From contig JAKULF010000001.1 of the NCBI GenBank assembly GCA_022661535.1, positions 868,001 through 932,000 on the forward strand: DNA of 64,000 bases. The letters are read 5' to 3'. Of the stretch, positions 23,279 through 33,287 are shown piece after piece; within the stretch, counting starts at the first letter, position 1; each line of letters begins with the position of its first letter. The translations under genes and the position numbers were made by a program. Source of the stretch: Eutypa lata. Taxonomy: Eukaryota; Ascomycota; Sordariomycetes; Xylariales; Diatrypaceae. The notes beneath the pieces were generated by a model that was given only the letters and a program-made list of their open reading frames with translations, had not been told where the DNA came from and did no database searches.

Positions 23279-23603
23279 TCCATGAAGATACGGAAAAATC
23301 GTATCGTCGAGTATTAATATCTTTGTAAATATATTATATTATAATATCAAGTAAAAACGGTTACAGTGTTAGAGGAATATGTTAGTATCTGCTTCCGAGT
23401 TGAGTAAAACGAAATACCTTGTTGAACGTCTAGCTTTTTTGAGGGGGGAGATTGGCGCCATCATCTGGTAGGAAAAGGTTCCTGTTGACATGTCTTGGCT
23501 TCGACGCTCAATTTGCACACGGTCCCCGCTTCGTCCTGCAGCTTGTCATTATGCACCTGTACAACACGGAAGCATTTCCTTACCAGTCCTTGTATAATCC
23601 AAC
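23279..23603. other. Short intergenic region
   Basis: 3' flank of the GH43 gene and promoter of the HET gene. Nothing else seen. Confidence 0.6.
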
Positions 23604-25845
23604 ATGAGCACTTCTAGCGCACATTCCTGTACTCATTGTCGAAAGCTAATTCTGGATCTGCTTGATGGCTCTACTGACTACATTGAGAGAAGCGGTGTTC
23701 CTAAAAACGGAATTGTGTTCGACTTCAATTTGATTGACATCAAGCAAGCCTACACTGACGGATGCTCATTAATAGAGCCAGTCGTTTCGAAATGGTTGCT
23801 ATGGGATAAAGCAGCCCTTTCTCGGTGGGAAAGCCGAGCTGACGAGATTGTTCTCTTCGCCGATATAGATAACCCAGTCATCGATCTTGTGAACAACACC
23901 GAAGATCTAACGGAGATCCAAGGGTTTTGCTTATGGGATAGGATAGCTATGAAAAGAACAGATAGAGTGTCAGCTGGAAATTTTCATGTCTTTGCTACTA
24001 CCAGTGAGTATTGCCATGAACGAGGGATGGAGGCGACGATACTGTAAAACCCCGCACTAAAGGCTTCTAGACGATCCGGCTGCTAAATACGTAAGCACAC
24101 GGCCAATAGCCATACAACCTGAAACCCAAGACTTTTTCAGTAGGGTTCGGCACTATCTTGACAACTGTCTCCAGAGGATCGGCGTCCATACTGAATGTGA
24201 CGCATCGTCTACAGGAAAGGTCCCCACCCGTCTTCTCGAGATAAATCATCTTCCCCAAGGTGGTTACAATCTTCGGGTTATGAGCCCTGTGGAGCATGTC
24301 AAGTATGTCGCTCTAAGCTATTGCTGGGGTGGTGATCAAGTGTATAAGACCACAAGTGAGAGGCTACCCGCGTACAGTCTCAGTATCCAATGGGATATTC
24401 TACCCAAGACCATTCAGCATGCTGTGAAGGTGACATCAGCTCTTGACATTAAATATATATGGGTTGACTCCCTCTGCATCATACAAGATGACGACAACGA
24501 TAAAGCGAGAGAAATCGCGAGTATGCCGAACATTTACAACGAAGCAACTGTCACTATTGTAGCTGCAGCGGCTAAAAGTGCCGGAGAAGGGTTTTTATAT
24601 GATCGAGACCCGCAGGCGCTTACAGGAAGCACATTCAAGCTTCCATTCAAATGTCCTGATGGCCGAATGGGCTCGGTTTTCCTAACAGACATAGGGAAAC
24701 TAGAGTTCGACGAACATATCGATACTCGAGCATGGACACTGCAAGAATCATATCTCTCCAAGAGAATATTGAGGTTCGGCAAAAAGCAATGCTCTCTGTT
24801 GTGCCAATGCTCTCCCTCCAAGCCGCAAATAGTTGATGGTTGGAAGATGAGTCAAGAATATGACGTTCGCCACCTCGAGAACATCGTTTTTCTCCGCGCA
24901 CTCAATGTGAAAGATGATGTAGCCTCTCTGAAGGCTTTCTACAGAAGAACATTCGGTACGGATCTAGAATACGATGGCGGCAGCGAGGAAACAGACCATG
25001 GCGACCTCATTGACATGTGGAGGGATCTGGTCGAGGCGTACACAATGCGAAGCTTGAGTGTCTCAGGGGACCGATGCCTTGCGATCTCCGGCCTCGCTGA
25101 TCGAATCGCCCCCGTCCTGAACACTCGTTATGTTGCTGGTCACTGGGAGAGGTTTCTTCCCGCAGACCTCCTATGGCGTGTCACCACACCGCAACCGGAA
25201 ACCGAGACATACCAAGGCCCATCTTGGTCGTGGACTTCGGTCAATGGCCCGGTCTACTTCTCCAAGGCTGACAGGAATACAACCTTGGAGGTTCGAAATG
25301 TCAGCGTAGAGCTTCACAATCCCCATGTCCTGTTTGGCGCGGTCACACGGGGAACTCTTCGCGTGCGTGGCAAGCTTCTGAAAACATGCTGGACCGGGCA
25401 AGAAGTGTGTTTACCCGATGGCGAAGTCCACGAGACTTTGCTCCCTAGAGCCGTACTTGTCGATCTCTTCTGGCCTGATACAAATGAAAGAAATTTCCTT
25501 GATAGCAGCACCGCAGGCCCGACTTCCGAGTCAGATAAGGAAGGCTCAACCGATCGAAGGTCACGGCAGGGATCTACCCATCCTACTCCGAAGACAGTTG
25601 TTTATTTTCTCGAGATCTGTTCGCCAGGGCCAAGAACTGGGTCTGGATCAATAGGGCTAGTCCTGCGGGAGCGGTCCTCTTCTGGTTCATCAACCAGATT
25701 CTCGCGAATTGGTCTCTTTGATTTCACAGTCTATCCCAATGCAGGCGAGCCAGAAGGTGTGACACTTGATGAGTGGCAGACGTTTCAAGGCCGCCGCGAC
25801 CAGTATTTTGATACCCTTGAACCGAGAGAGATAGATATCGAATAA
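23604..25845 (+). CDS. HET-domain protein (heterokaryon incompatibility family)
   Basis: Two exons, 23604-24003 and 24071-25845, giving 724 residues. The first exon has a Cys pair ('SCTHCRKLI') common at the start of these proteins. The HET domain runs from about residue 212: 'YVALSYCWGG', then 'PKTIQHAVKVTSALDIKYIW', 'VDSLCIIQDDDNDK' and 'IYNEATVTIVAAAA', followed by 'TRAWTLQESYLSKRILRFG'. All hallmark blocks are present, so the gene looks intact. HET proteins trigger cell death or growth arrest on contact with an incompatible partner in fungi studied so far. No STAND, ankyrin or other partner domain is fused; the C-terminal half is the usual variable tail with 'GPSWSWTSVNGPVYF'. Confidence 0.92.
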
Positions 25846-26827
25846 GCGGGCGCAATTCGAATAGTAAATCGTCCAAATCCGGGAAAAGCAAGTCCTGGAC
25901 GAGGACAATCGGGAGAATCTCGGCGAGGTCGAGAGCATACCGCCTTAGGGGTAATGACCAACCGCATATAACGAACCTGTCGGAACTATAGGTTTAAAAG
26001 AGGACCAGGGGTGGGCGTGGTGTGGACATTGATGTCGAGTTGGCTTTCTCGCAGACTTCAGAGGAGGTCTTGAAAACGCTGACGTATCCAAGGACAGAAA
26101 TCGTGGAGAGGCAGCACCCGTGGATGGTATCTTTAGCGGGTTGGCCCTCGAAATGGTATAGAGAGACTGCATCAGATAGTTATTTGAGCCGACGGAGCGG
26201 TCTAACATCATGATTATATATAATAGAAATGTGATGATTCACTCTTAGTTATATTTATTTTCCTACCTTGAAACCATATAAATCTAGCTAACATTAACCA
26301 TATATAATCTGCACTACACGATAAAAGAACTCGTTAGCTGTGTTTACATCTGAAATACGTATCTGTACAGCAGGCAGGGTAGTACCTAGTGGTTATTTTA
26401 TGTGCTGCAGCATCATTGATGTTAGTGACATTATGCATGTTGTTACACATGTACGTTGGTATACACGTCACAGCACCTTCGGGAATCAAGGGGTTAGTTA
26501 TTACATAAGCTAGAAGAACGCTACATTATATTGTAGTAGTAGAATGCATGTTGGTTGTGGTGCTTTCTTATACACCCCCACCTCCACCTCAACAGTAAAG
26601 TGACATGGCATACAGCCCAAAACGCTACAATTCATTATAACCCAGCCTTATCGACACCTAGGCACCACCAACACAGGTACTTTAGAGTTGTGAGCGTAAC
26701 GTTTCTTGAATCGCATTTCCCCCCTCCCTGAAAGAAAAACACATCCCGCTCTCGTCTGTCTTTTGTCAAAGGCATTTGACTGCCTTACGTTTTAGTCTGC
26801 TTCGCGCCAACAGATTCTGTAGACGAA
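25846..26827. other. Intergenic
   Basis: 3' flank of the HET gene and promoter of the P450 gene. Short frames around 25945-26213 are unsupported. Confidence 0.55.
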
Positions 26828-28612
26828 ATGTCAATGATCGCAACATATGCCTCTTTGGCTGCCTGCTTCCTTGGCCCTCTGGTGTGCGCCCTAGCAGCTT
26901 CAATCCCATTATGAAAAGTCGCTGATAATTCCAGGCCTTCCTCATACTGGTGTACAGGTTCAATTCCCATCCTTTAAACAGGTTTCCTGGGCCCGCGGTG
27001 GCGCGGCTCACTGATGGCTATGCGGGGTTTCATGCTGCCCAGAGGGGGCTTCATCTTGCCACATATCGGGACCATCAAAAATATGGTACGTATGGTCTTG
27101 CTCTGACCTGCACCGCCACTGACCAGAACAAACAGGCCCTGTGGTTAGGCAGGGGCCGAACCGGCTCGTTTTTAATACGGTTACGGCTCTGCACGGTAAG
27201 GACCTCACGCTCCAGGACCCCAGCATCCCTAATAAAATCCAGATATCTACCTGAGCCAGCGAGTGACCAAGAGCAAGGTCTACTTACAGTCGCTCCTCAG
27301 CACTCGCACACCAAGCATGTTTAATGCCCTGGACAGGGCGGTACACAGCCACAAGCGACGAGTGGTCGGGCAACTCATCACGGAGCGCTCCATGCGTTCC
27401 TTTGAGCCGATTATGATACCGCAGATTGATCTATTCCTCCGCCAGCTTCTCGCCTGTAGCCAGAAGGACGAAGTGGTTAATATGACGACGCGGTGCCAGC
27501 GCCTAGGCGCCGACGTCGTCGGTTTGCTCGCCTTCGGCTACGAGCTAAACACACAGACCGAAGACACCAACACTATAATCCCGGCCGCCATGAAGGCGTC
27601 CAGTTATCGTATCAGCTTGTACATGGCGTGGCCGGCCATCTCATTCATCGACCCCGTGGTCCGCTGGCTCGGCCGGAAGCGTATCCCCAAGTTCTACCAA
27701 GCGCTGAGGAAGATGATCGGCCGGCGCATGAGCATGCCCAAGGACGCGACACACGACCTCTACGCGGTCGCGTCCGGCGATGTCACCCCTAGCGGCGAGA
27801 AGGGCCTTCAGGGCACTGACTTGTGGTCAGAGGCGTCCTTCTTCGTCATGGCTGGCGGCATGACAGTGTCTACGCTTATGAGCGCCGTGTTCTTCTACCT
27901 GTCCCGCCACCCGGATGTCTACGCGCGCCTAGCCGCCGAGATCCGTACCACCTTCACCTCCGGCAGGGCCATCGCCAGCGGCCCGCAGCTCAGCTCTTGC
28001 GGGTACCTCCGCGCCGTCATCGACGAAACCATGCGCGTCGCACCCCCGACCACCGCCACGCCCTGGCGCGAGGACGACGTCTACTCGGCTACTACGCCGC
28101 CTCGCTCGGACGGGCCACTGGTCGTGGACGGCCACGTCATCCCGCGCGGAACGGCCGTCGGCGTCAGCCTGTACAGCTTGCTGCACAACGAGGCCTACTT
28201 CGCCGACCCGTTTGCCTTCCGCCCGGAGCGGTGGCTCGATGCCGATGCCGATGCCGATGCCGAGCAGGGCAAGACGGACGGCGGATCTGGCGAGGAGGAC
28301 CCGCGGGCCACCATGATGCGCCGGGCCTTCGCGCCCTTCGCGCTGGGCGACCGCGCCTGCGCCGGCAAGGCCATGGCATACCTGGAGACGAGCCTGACCG
28401 TCGCCAAGACGCTGTGGTACTTCGATCTCGAGACGGCGCCCGGGGACGCGGGGAGGGTCGGGGGAGGGACGCCCGGGAGCAGGGGCGGCAGGGGGAGGGT
28501 CGATGAGTATCAGCTCTACGATGTCTTCACCGCCGATCACGATGGGCCCAACGTGGTGTTGAGGCCGCGCGCCCAATTTGCGGACGAGTTGCAGCTAGAA
28601 AGTGGCGTGTAA
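26828..28612 (+). CDS. Cytochrome P450 monooxygenase, membrane-anchored
   Basis: Four exons, 26828-26881, 26935-27085, 27136-27195 and 27243-28612, giving 544 residues; every junction restores a conserved P450 motif. The N-terminus is a membrane anchor (MSMIATYASLAACFLGPL then AFLILVYRF) ending in the 'RFPGPAVARLT' hinge. Then come 'GPVVRQGPNRLVF', an I-helix 'FFVMAGGMTVST' (about 288-299; the usual acidic residue before Thr is Met here), the ExxR motif 'DETMR' with Glu350 and Arg353, 'PERWL', and the haem loop 'FALGDRACAG' with Cys461. The PNRLVFN block resembles fungal benzoate-hydroxylase and isotrichodermin-hydroxylase-like groups. An Asp-Ala repeat (coded by GATGCC units) sits near 'RWLDADADADAE'. 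The substrate cannot be told, and no biosynthetic partner genes surround it. Confidence 0.92.
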
Positions 28613-29570
28613 ACAAGGGATTCTACTTCGGAACCGGGTTTCACTTGACCTGCATACCGGCACAACGGTAATTACGTATATACATATTTAGAAGCAGAGA
28701 AAGGCATGGTAATAGCGCTAGTAGGCGAGTCACCTTCCTTGTGCCTTTTAAGAGAAGCCGGCAACGATGGAAAAACGTGGTATAGTTATGTAAATGATGT
28801 CTCTATGAGCCACTTGACTGATAACATAGATAACATCGACCCCGATGCTCAGGAGGTAAGGTTTGAAATTTGGTAACATTTCTAAGTTATGTTTTCATTG
28901 GGGATATAAAGAGTTTATGGACGGCGTAAGACGAAATTAGTTTTCATTTTTTTCTTTGCAGAATGAGATACGAAGTTATTTTCATCATTATAATCATCGA
29001 ATATTTGCTTTTAAGGCATGGTTTGTTCTATCGCTGAAATCAAGGGAGGAGAAACCATAGTCTCATAACCAAACTAATTAATAACCTACAACCTGTTGCC
29101 TCCAAGTACCGGACATCGTCATGACATCTCCGACATCTAGTTGAGATGGATACTAGGATACTAGCTATCTAAGTTCTGTTCGAGCGCTTGCAGAGCTAGA
29201 GTCCTTTTTATACATGGGCGTAGGCTAGAAGCAGGAGCTCATAACTCTTAGTTTTGAAACGAAAGTTATAAGGAATAGATGGGTTATGTTTCTATTCTGG
29301 AATTTGTAGTTGATTTTCTGGTAGTAGTTTCTTTTTTTGCGTTGTGGGCAAGTAAATACTGAATTTCCTTTACCAAAATCAAGATTAATTACTTAATGAC
29401 GATGCGCATCACGAGCTTGATACGCTGGCCTAGTCCGCGAAGAGATCAGAGCCGACTGAAGCCATACACATCATGAAAAATGAGGAATTGTATGCAAGGC
29501 GGTGTACTGTCACGGCACCAAGTGACTATGTAAGGCAATGCAAGACGGTTAGCCCCCGAGCTAACAACGT

Positions 29571-29640
29571 TCCACTTTTGGTGGTGTAATGGTATAGTCC
29601 TTGCATTCTGTACCGTCACATGTACGGAGAAGTGGAAGAA
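29571..29640 (+). tRNA. tRNA-like sequence, probably a relic
   Basis: The ends pair (TTCCACTT with AAGTGGAA) as an acceptor stem would. The start has an A-box-like TGGTGTAATGGTATAG. A 4-bp stem with a 7-base loop lies where a T arm would be, but the GGTTCGA B box is missing. A working tRNA is unlikely. Confidence 0.2.
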
Positions 29641-30120
29641 TTTTGAGTTATGGGATGGGAGATTCGAGGCATGATAGCCGTGGGAGCGTGTACGTGTGGG
29701 TTTCGTGAGATGAAAAGATGAACAGGCAAGGGATATCTTTTATTCGATGTCGAGGCGAAGTTTGTGTCGGGAATTCGAAGCACTATGACTTTCTTGTATT
29801 TTGCGGGAAAGGTGTCATCGTAGATTTTCATCTATACGACTACCCAATACAGAGTATTAAGGCAAGTGGCTACAATAGCTTGGTTTGGTATTAGGAGAAG
29901 GAAAATGTCTTCAGATATGATAGGAGGGGATATTAAAAATAGATTTGGCCGCGAATAATCTTCTGAAAAGGATCATGGGAGGAAATATGTAATCATTATT
30001 AGAATGTTGATTTGTATCCTGCATACATATTAGACAATTTATTGCAGTATGACAATCATTCATTACCCAGTGGGTAGCTAGATAAGATAGTATTAAGGGT
30101 AGGAAAAGGCCGAAAAAAAA

Positions 30121-30205
30121 TGAATGCCCAGTCTCGGATTCGAACCGAGTTCCTACTACTGATGCGTGCATCACAGATGCCGGGAATTGATCCAACAACC
30201 CCCAC
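30121..30205 (-). tRNA. tRNA-like sequence with intact T arm
   Basis: On the minus strand, CTCGG-TTCGAAT-CCGAG is a perfect 5-bp T arm with the invariant TTCGAAT loop. It is followed by ACTGGGC and, 4-5 bases on, an eight-T run that would stop RNA polymerase III. The D arm and 5' acceptor strand cannot be drawn well, and the anticodon arm is doubtful (GCA at best). Confidence 0.3.
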
Positions 30206-30289
30206 ATATCCCAAAGGGTGTGAGGGCTGCATTGCCTTCCACATGTTAATACTGTGAATCCAATCAGTTGTTTGTTTTCTGGCTAGCTC

Positions 30290-30385
30290 AGGCCTGCTGC
30301 TGAAGGACTCCCAGCCCCAACTTCTCGAGTTGGGTTAATAACACCAAAGTAGTTGTGCTAACCTGTTACACCATCCGGGCTTGTT
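30290..30385 (-). tRNA. tRNA-like sequence with A box
   Basis: The minus strand has GGATGGTGTAACAGGTTAGC, a good A box. A strong 7-bp hairpin (CCCAACT with AGTTGGG) follows in place of a T arm. It lies just upstream of the element at 30121-30205. Probably a tRNA-derived relic or part of a SINE. Confidence 0.2.
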
Positions 30386-30840
30386 GGAGAATTTTGTCTT
30401 TATTTATCTTTATAAGGTCATCTGGCAGCATAGGGTTATGTATGTACAGTAGGTACTTAACCGATTAACACCCGGATTGCTTCCGGAATATGCTGCCTGA
30501 GGAACACTTCCATACGTAACATGCCCCCCTAACATACTGATAGATTCATTTGACACACTGGACATACACTGTCCTTTCTTTTCTCCTTTTCTGTTAGTCT
30601 AATTCTAAGAGTACTACTAATCTGTAGCCTAGGCACTGGCGTATTTCAGGATTAATACGGCAATTGGGAAGTATGGAATTATGTCGTTTCAATCATGAAT
30701 AAGTTATCATACATTTCAAATATGCCCATGACTACCCAACGTATGCCTGCTATGCTCAGTATGCTATCCCTTGCCATGCAAAGAAGGAACTCTCCAAAGG
30801 TTTATTTACATCAATCCCATGAATGGCATACAGAGACTTA

Positions 30841-32370
30841 TCAATCTCTCAAAGCCTCAATATCGTCAACCTCTTTGACAGCTTCCGTAGTTAATATCAA
30901 CGGGTCATCATCACCGATACAGACGCTATCCTCGATCCGTATGCCTATGCCCCTAAAGTGCTCGGGAAACCTCTCATCATCCGGGACGTAGAGCCCCGGC
31001 TCGATAGTAATGCAATGGCCCTCCTTCAACGGCACATTCCTAGGGTACCCGGGTATATCGTGCACGTCCAGACCGATATAATGCCCCACATGGTGCGGAA
31101 ACAGGCGATCCATCGCATTACCGCTCAGGTCAAACCCTAGCGTACGCAGCTGATCCCGCAGCGCCGTCTCCGTGATGCTATGCAGCTTGTCTAGGGTGAG
31201 GTTGGCACTCGCGCGGCATAGCGAGACGGAGGAGCGCTGCGCGCGCAGCACCGCCTCGTAGAGGTCCCGCTGGGGCGCGCTAAACCGCCCCGACACCGGC
31301 CACGTCCGCGTGATGTCCGTGATGTAGGTGCCGTACTCACCGCCTGCGTCGACGAGCACTAGCTCTGACTCGTCTAGGCCTCCGTTGTTCTGCACGTAGT
31401 GGATCAGCGTCGCCTTGCGCCCGCCCGCCACCACGGGGATATACGCCGGTCCGTCGAGCCCAGCCCGTTGGTACTCGTAGTCTAGGAATGCCGCCAGGTC
31501 TTTCTCGTACAGCCATGGCCGCCGCATCGCCTCCGTGATCGCGCGCCCTGATGCTTGGCCTGCCCGTCGCATGTTTGCGATCTCTGCTGGGGATTTGATG
31601 GCTCGTAGGCTGTTTACATGTGGGCGTAGAGGCGCTGTGCTTGCCCCGGGAGCGACGGCGCGCATCACGTTGCCGAGTTTCGTTGGCGCGCCCTGCTTCG
31701 TCAGCTCGGCATCTGTGTAGATCTTCGTGACGCCGCGCAGCGCCTCGGCTAGCAGCGTCTCAGCGCGGCCGATGTCGCCCGCCTCGTCGGCATTCCAGAC
31801 GTCGCGGGCGGCATCGACACCGCTCCAGGGGCCGCTCCACTGCTCCGCCTGCGGGTCCTTCGGCCGGCAGTACAGGTGGAAGGTGTAGTCGCCCAGGCTG
31901 TCGCCGGTCCTGCGCAGCACGGCGATCGATTCGGGTTCCGAGAAACCCGCTAGGTACAGAAAGTTGGACTCCTGGCGGAAGGCGTGGAAGACGGCGCCCG
32001 AGCGGTACTTGAGCGTGGCCGAGGGGAGGAACACGGCCGAATTGGGCGGCAAGGCGTGGCAGAGGGCGGCGCGACGCTCGTGGTACTCAAGCGCTGCTAT
32101 GCCTGGGGTGAGTTCACCCGGTGCTAGGAGGTGTGGGTGGGTTTCGTGGACGGGTTGACCGAAGAGGAGCTGTGAGGCGGGTACAGCAGCGGTAGCATAC
32201 GAGCGATTTGCTGTTCGAGTTATGCTGGTTGGGCGATATAATGGTGTTAATGCCGGTATTCGGGGAGTATCTAATTGCTGCCTTGATAATGGAAGACGTG
32301 GGCAAGCTGGACGGGCCTGCTGCTCAACATGGCGACTTAACTGCCTCAAAGGCAGCTGCCTAAGCTTCAT
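30841..32370 (-). CDS. icp55: Mitochondrial intermediate cleaving peptidase, Xaa-Pro aminopeptidase family
   Basis: Intronless minus-strand gene of 509 residues. The first ~60 residues are Arg-rich without acidic residues, a mitochondrial targeting sequence, followed by 'RSYATAAVPASQLLFGQPVH', very typical of fungal Icp55. The aminopeptidase-P N domain follows ('PNSAVFLPSATLKYRSGAVF', 'RQESNFLYLAGFSEP'), then the M24 'pita-bread' domain. Its five metal ligands are visible: two Asp in 'VDAGGEYGTYITDITRTW', His in 'FPHHVGHYIGLDVHD', Glu in 'ITIEPGLY' and Glu in 'GIRIEDSV'. Icp55 trims one residue from mitochondrial precursors after the processing peptidase, stabilising them. It has its usual length and all key residues. 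Confidence 0.93.
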   Translation of the reverse strand: MKLRQLPLRQLSRHVEQQARPACPRLPLSRQQLDTPRIPALTPLYRPTSITRTANRSYATAAVPASQLLFGQPVHETHPHLLAPGELTPGIAALEYHERRAALCHALPPNSAVFLPSATLKYRSGAVFHAFRQESNFLYLAGFSEPESIAVLRRTGDSLGDYTFHLYCRPKDPQAEQWSGPWSGVDAARDVWNADEAGDIGRAETLLAEALRGVTKIYTDAELTKQGAPTKLGNVMRAVAPGASTAPLRPHVNSLRAIKSPAEIANMRRAGQASGRAITEAMRRPWLYEKDLAAFLDYEYQRAGLDGPAYIPVVAGGRKATLIHYVQNNGGLDESELVLVDAGGEYGTYITDITRTWPVSGRFSAPQRDLYEAVLRAQRSSVSLCRASANLTLDKLHSITETALRDQLRTLGFDLSGNAMDRLFPHHVGHYIGLDVHDIPGYPRNVPLKEGHCITIEPGLYVPDDERFPEHFRGIGIRIEDSVCIGDDDPLILTTEAVKEVDDIEALRD

Positions 32371-33242
32371 ACTGGTTGAACTTGGTTATGTTGCATCACT
32401 TATTACCTATATACACATCCCAGCTATTTACCTATACGTCAGAGGACAACGATATTGAATGTGGCGGTTCCAGAGGCTGAGGTACCCCGTAATTAAGAAT
32501 TTGAAGTTGATCCAGGGCTGATGTTGAACGGAAGCCTCAATTTTCAGCCTCAACTAAAAAAATTCAATGCAAGTGATGAACTGGTTGCTATGCTGCTGTT
32601 CGGTGCAGGGTATCAGTGGGGTCTTCAGTGGGGTAATTACCCATACTGTTAGTTGTTGTTTGTTGTTGATGTCAACTTTAGGTAGCATTAACTAACTAAT
32701 AAGAATTTGTTAGTGCTAGCGCCTTCACGTCACTAGGCCCCCTGTTACCTCCAGTAACTTTCTTTTACTTCGATTTGCTGGTGCACGCATTTCGACGACT
32801 CTTTCCTACCACGCATCCTGAGCTCCCTTTTATTATTTTGTCTCAACCACCTCTCTTCACGCCGACTTTGGTGTTATTTCTCGTGTCTCTTGGGCAATTG
32901 AGTACCTTGAATTTGTTCTTTTAATCTCATCAGGTCTCAATCCCTTTCTATTACCCGGGTATTCGGTCGTGTTTTTCTCGTGTTTTTGTGTCACGTATCC
33001 GGGTCACACAGTCGCGTGCGTGCTCCGGCTTAGCTCAGACCAGCCCTAGACAACCCCGACCCCTCCTACTACTTAGTCGACAACCATTTCAAAGCTATAC
33101 CTTTGACCAACCACACAACACCAATTCACGTCACTCACTATTGAGTTGTGACCTCTGATACGGGAGAGAGATATTCCTCTATAACCACCAATCTCCTGCA
33201 CCGACTTGAACTAAATTTCCTCAGTCACCTCCCCACAATAAC
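32371..33242. other. Divergent promoter region of icp55 and dbf4
   Basis: C/T-rich, long leader towards the dbf4 gene. No other gene seen. Confidence 0.6.
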
Positions 33243-33266
33243 ATGATAGTATTGAGATTACTATAG
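33243..33266 (+). promoter_or_regulatory. Short upstream ORF before dbf4
   Basis: ATG at 33243, seven codons, stop at 33264-33266, 21 bases before the first candidate ATG of the main frame. It could dampen translation of this cell-cycle regulator if transcribed; the transcript start is not visible. Confidence 0.35.
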
Positions 33267-33287
33267 GATTAGGAGCAGGACATTTAT

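Larger units (their letters stand above)
28613..30840. other. Intergenic with tRNA-like relics
   Basis: No protein gene supported. Contains three sequences with tRNA-like parts (29571-29640, 30121-30205 and 30290-30385), listed separately. The remainder is AT-rich. Confidence 0.5.

Noticed and set aside
27929..28576. Long minus-strand and +2 frames over the P450 last exon
   Set aside because: Shadows of the GC-rich P450 coding frame; all P450 motifs are in the plus frame ending at 28612.
23604..28612. HET gene and P450 as part of a secondary-metabolite cluster
   Set aside because: No synthase, terpene cyclase, NRPS or PKS gene is in the flanks; adjacency alone is not evidence.
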